From JBOHPP01 sp050731755 (GTDB lineage Bacteria; Methylomirabilota; Methylomirabilia; Rokubacteriales; CSP1-6): a stretch of DNA of 15,134 nt. A program made the position numbers and the translations under genes. The notes below the pieces were generated by a model, which worked only from the letters and a program-made list of their open reading frames with translations, ran no database searches and was not told the DNA's origin. Location: positions 1 through 15,134 of the forward strand of contig JBOHPP010000111.1 of assembly GCA_050731755.1 (NCBI GenBank), in the 5' to 3' direction. Positions 13,973-15,134 of this stretch are shown here, in pieces (the stretch's first letter is position 1; each line of letters begins with the position of its first letter).

Positions 13973-14878
13973 CTATTGCGGCTTGGCGCTCGGACCGAGC
14001 CCGCTGAGCCCGGCCAGCACGTCGAAGACGACCGCGAAGTCCTGGTGGCCGAAGCCCAGGCTGCGCGCCATCGTCAGCCACTCCTGCGCCAGCGCGGTGG
14101 TGGGCAGCGGCACGCCCACCGCCCGCCCCTGGTCCAGCGCCAGCTGGAGATCCTTCTGGATCATGGGGACCGGAAACCACGCCGATCGGGGCATTTCGCC
14201 CAGCACGAAGGGGCCGCGATACTTCACCATCGGTGAGGCGATGACGGATCGGAGCAGCGCCTCCACCGCCGTCTGGCGCGCGATGCCCGACTTCTCGGCG
14301 AGGAGGACCGCCTCGCTGAAGGCCAGCATCTGCACGGCCAGACCCAGATTGGTGGCGATCTTCATCGTCTTGGCCAGGCCGAGGGGGCCAACGTGAGTGA
14401 TGCCGCCGGGCGCGATGACCGCAAGGTACGGTCGCACCCGCTCGAGGGCGTCGGGCTCGCCGCCCACGGCCACGGAGGCCTGGCCCTGCTCGACGGTGAT
14501 CGTGCTGCCGGAGACGGGCGCGTCGAGCATTGCCGCACCACGCGCGGCCACCGCGGCACCGATTTCACGCGTCACCGCCGGGCTCACCGTGCTCATCTCC
14601 ACGTAAATCTTGCCCGGTGCCAGCCCGGCGACGACGCCGTCGGCCCCGAGGGCGACGGCGCGAAGCGCAGCGTCATCGGTCACCATGCTGAACACCGCGT
14701 CGGACGCCTCGGCCACGGCCCGGGGCGTGCCCAGCAGGCCGAGGCCGGCCCGCACCAGCTCGCCGGCCTTGTCGGGGGTGCGGTTGTAACCGACCACCTG
14801 ATGGCCCGCCCCGAGCAGCCGCCGGGCCAGCCGGCTGCCCATGGCACCCAGGCCGACGAACCCGATGGGTGCCGTCAC
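13973..14878 (-). CDS. NAD(P)-dependent oxidoreductase of the 3-hydroxyisobutyrate dehydrogenase family
   Basis: 301 aa from GTG 14878, typical for beta-hydroxyacid dehydrogenases. The N-terminal Rossmann domain shows IGFVGLGAMGSRLARRL (5-21). STVSP (96-100) and DAPVSGSTITVEQGQASVAV (119-138) form the substrate and hinge region, the latter with GS where most members have GG. The catalytic lysine is K173 in KTMKIATN, with N177. QKDLQLALD in the C-terminal helical domain is also typical. The family oxidises beta-hydroxyacids such as 3-hydroxyisobutyrate or tartronate; the exact substrate is not readable. GTG 14878 is preferred because it starts just before the conserved fold, though no Shine-Dalgarno precedes it. 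The frame stays open upstream to 15091 with sequence not resembling the family. It is transcribed ahead of the M24 gene. Confidence 0.85.
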   Translation of the reverse strand: MTAPIGFVGLGAMGSRLARRLLGAGHQVVGYNRTPDKAGELVRAGLGLLGTPRAVAEASDAVFSMVTDDAALRAVALGADGVVAGLAPGKIYVEMSTVSPAVTREIGAAVAARGAAMLDAPVSGSTITVEQGQASVAVGGEPDALERVRPYLAVIAPGGITHVGPLGLAKTMKIATNLGLAVQMLAFSEAVLLAEKSGIARQTAVEALLRSVIASPMVKYRGPFVLGEMPRSAWFPVPMIQKDLQLALDQGRAVGVPLPTTALAQEWLTMARSLGFGHQDFAVVFDVLAGLSGLGPSAKPQ

Positions 14879-15134
14879 CGTAGCGGGGGCCGCGAGGCCG
14901 GCTTGAGCCGTGGCAGTGCGAAGCCGCAGCGCGTCCGACGCGCGAGGCGAGCCTGAGTGAGTCGGCCTGAGCCAGGCGCGCGGGGAGTCATTGTAGCCCT
15001 GCCCCCGACCGGCTTCTCGGACCCACATCGCATGAAATGCGGGAGGGGGTAGACTCACGCGCAGGCGCCGGCACTGAGGTCGGCCTCGCAATGGTGCCGA
15101 GAGCCCGTATTGTAGTCGGACCCGGAGCCCGATG
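14879..15134 (-). promoter_or_regulatory. Leader/promoter region of the dehydrogenase-M24 operon
   Basis: No gene is supported in this stretch. On the - strand CTACAAT occurs twice (plus coordinates 14990-14996 and 15109-15115); TACAAT matches the -10 consensus at 5 of 6 positions. No good -35 lies 17 nt upstream of the inner copy, and the -35 of the outer copy would fall at or beyond the window end. An inverted repeat GCGCGT (14929-14934) / ACGCGC (14938-14943) lies in the presumed 5' leader. Confidence 0.35.

Noticed and set aside
14881..15091. N-terminal extension of the dehydrogenase up to 15091.
   Set aside because: The extra 71 residues do not resemble the family, and the region contains promoter-like and inverted-repeat sequence. 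The Rossmann motif starts immediately after GTG 14878.

Overview
The window is GC-rich chromosomal DNA from a diderm (Gram-negative-type) bacterium. The diderm inference rests on an MlaA-type outer-membrane lipoprotein, a lipobox-bearing M16 peptidase and a periplasmic multihaem cytochrome. Gene content and base composition would fit an uncultivated soil lineage such as Rokubacteria/Methylomirabilota, but that placement is inference. I see no rRNA, tRNA, insertion sequence, phage gene or genuine CRISPR array.

Left part, + strand (120-4682): a tight four-gene run of msrQ (haem membrane subunit of methionine-sulfoxide repair), phnA (phosphonoacetate hydrolase) and two M16 peptidase-family genes. 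One M16 partner keeps the zinc motif and the other has lost it, as in known heterodimeric M16 systems. After a 164-bp gap with a candidate promoter come mlaA (lipid asymmetry) and a six-haem cytochrome c that appears to fuse a class I cytochrome to an ActA-like pentahaem module. A structured 265-bp gap then precedes a 95-aa protein with paired cysteines.

Middle, - strand (7274-10699): a complete cobalamin-dependent methionine synthase, metH, convergent with the small Cys-rich gene and divergent from the next operon.

Right part: on the + strand, a CaiB/BaiF (family III) CoA-transferase gene is followed 15 nt later by a carboxymuconolactone-decarboxylase/AhpD-like gene. This second gene is interrupted by an in-frame TGA exactly at the second cysteine of the CxxC active site. 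The frame continues unbroken to a normal stop, and a strong hairpin with a GUC apical loop lies just downstream of the TGA, at nearly the spacing of the Escherichia coli fdhF SECIS. I therefore annotate it as one selenoprotein gene. This is the most interesting object in the window.

A short GC-rich repeat cluster ending in a perfect hairpin separates that operon from a convergent - strand pair: a 3-hydroxyisobutyrate-dehydrogenase-family oxidoreductase, then an M24 (creatinase/Xaa-Pro peptidase-like) protein in which one metal-ligand Asp is replaced by Cys. The CoA-transferase and the oxidoreductase suggest catabolism of organic acids, but no specific pathway can be named from the window alone.
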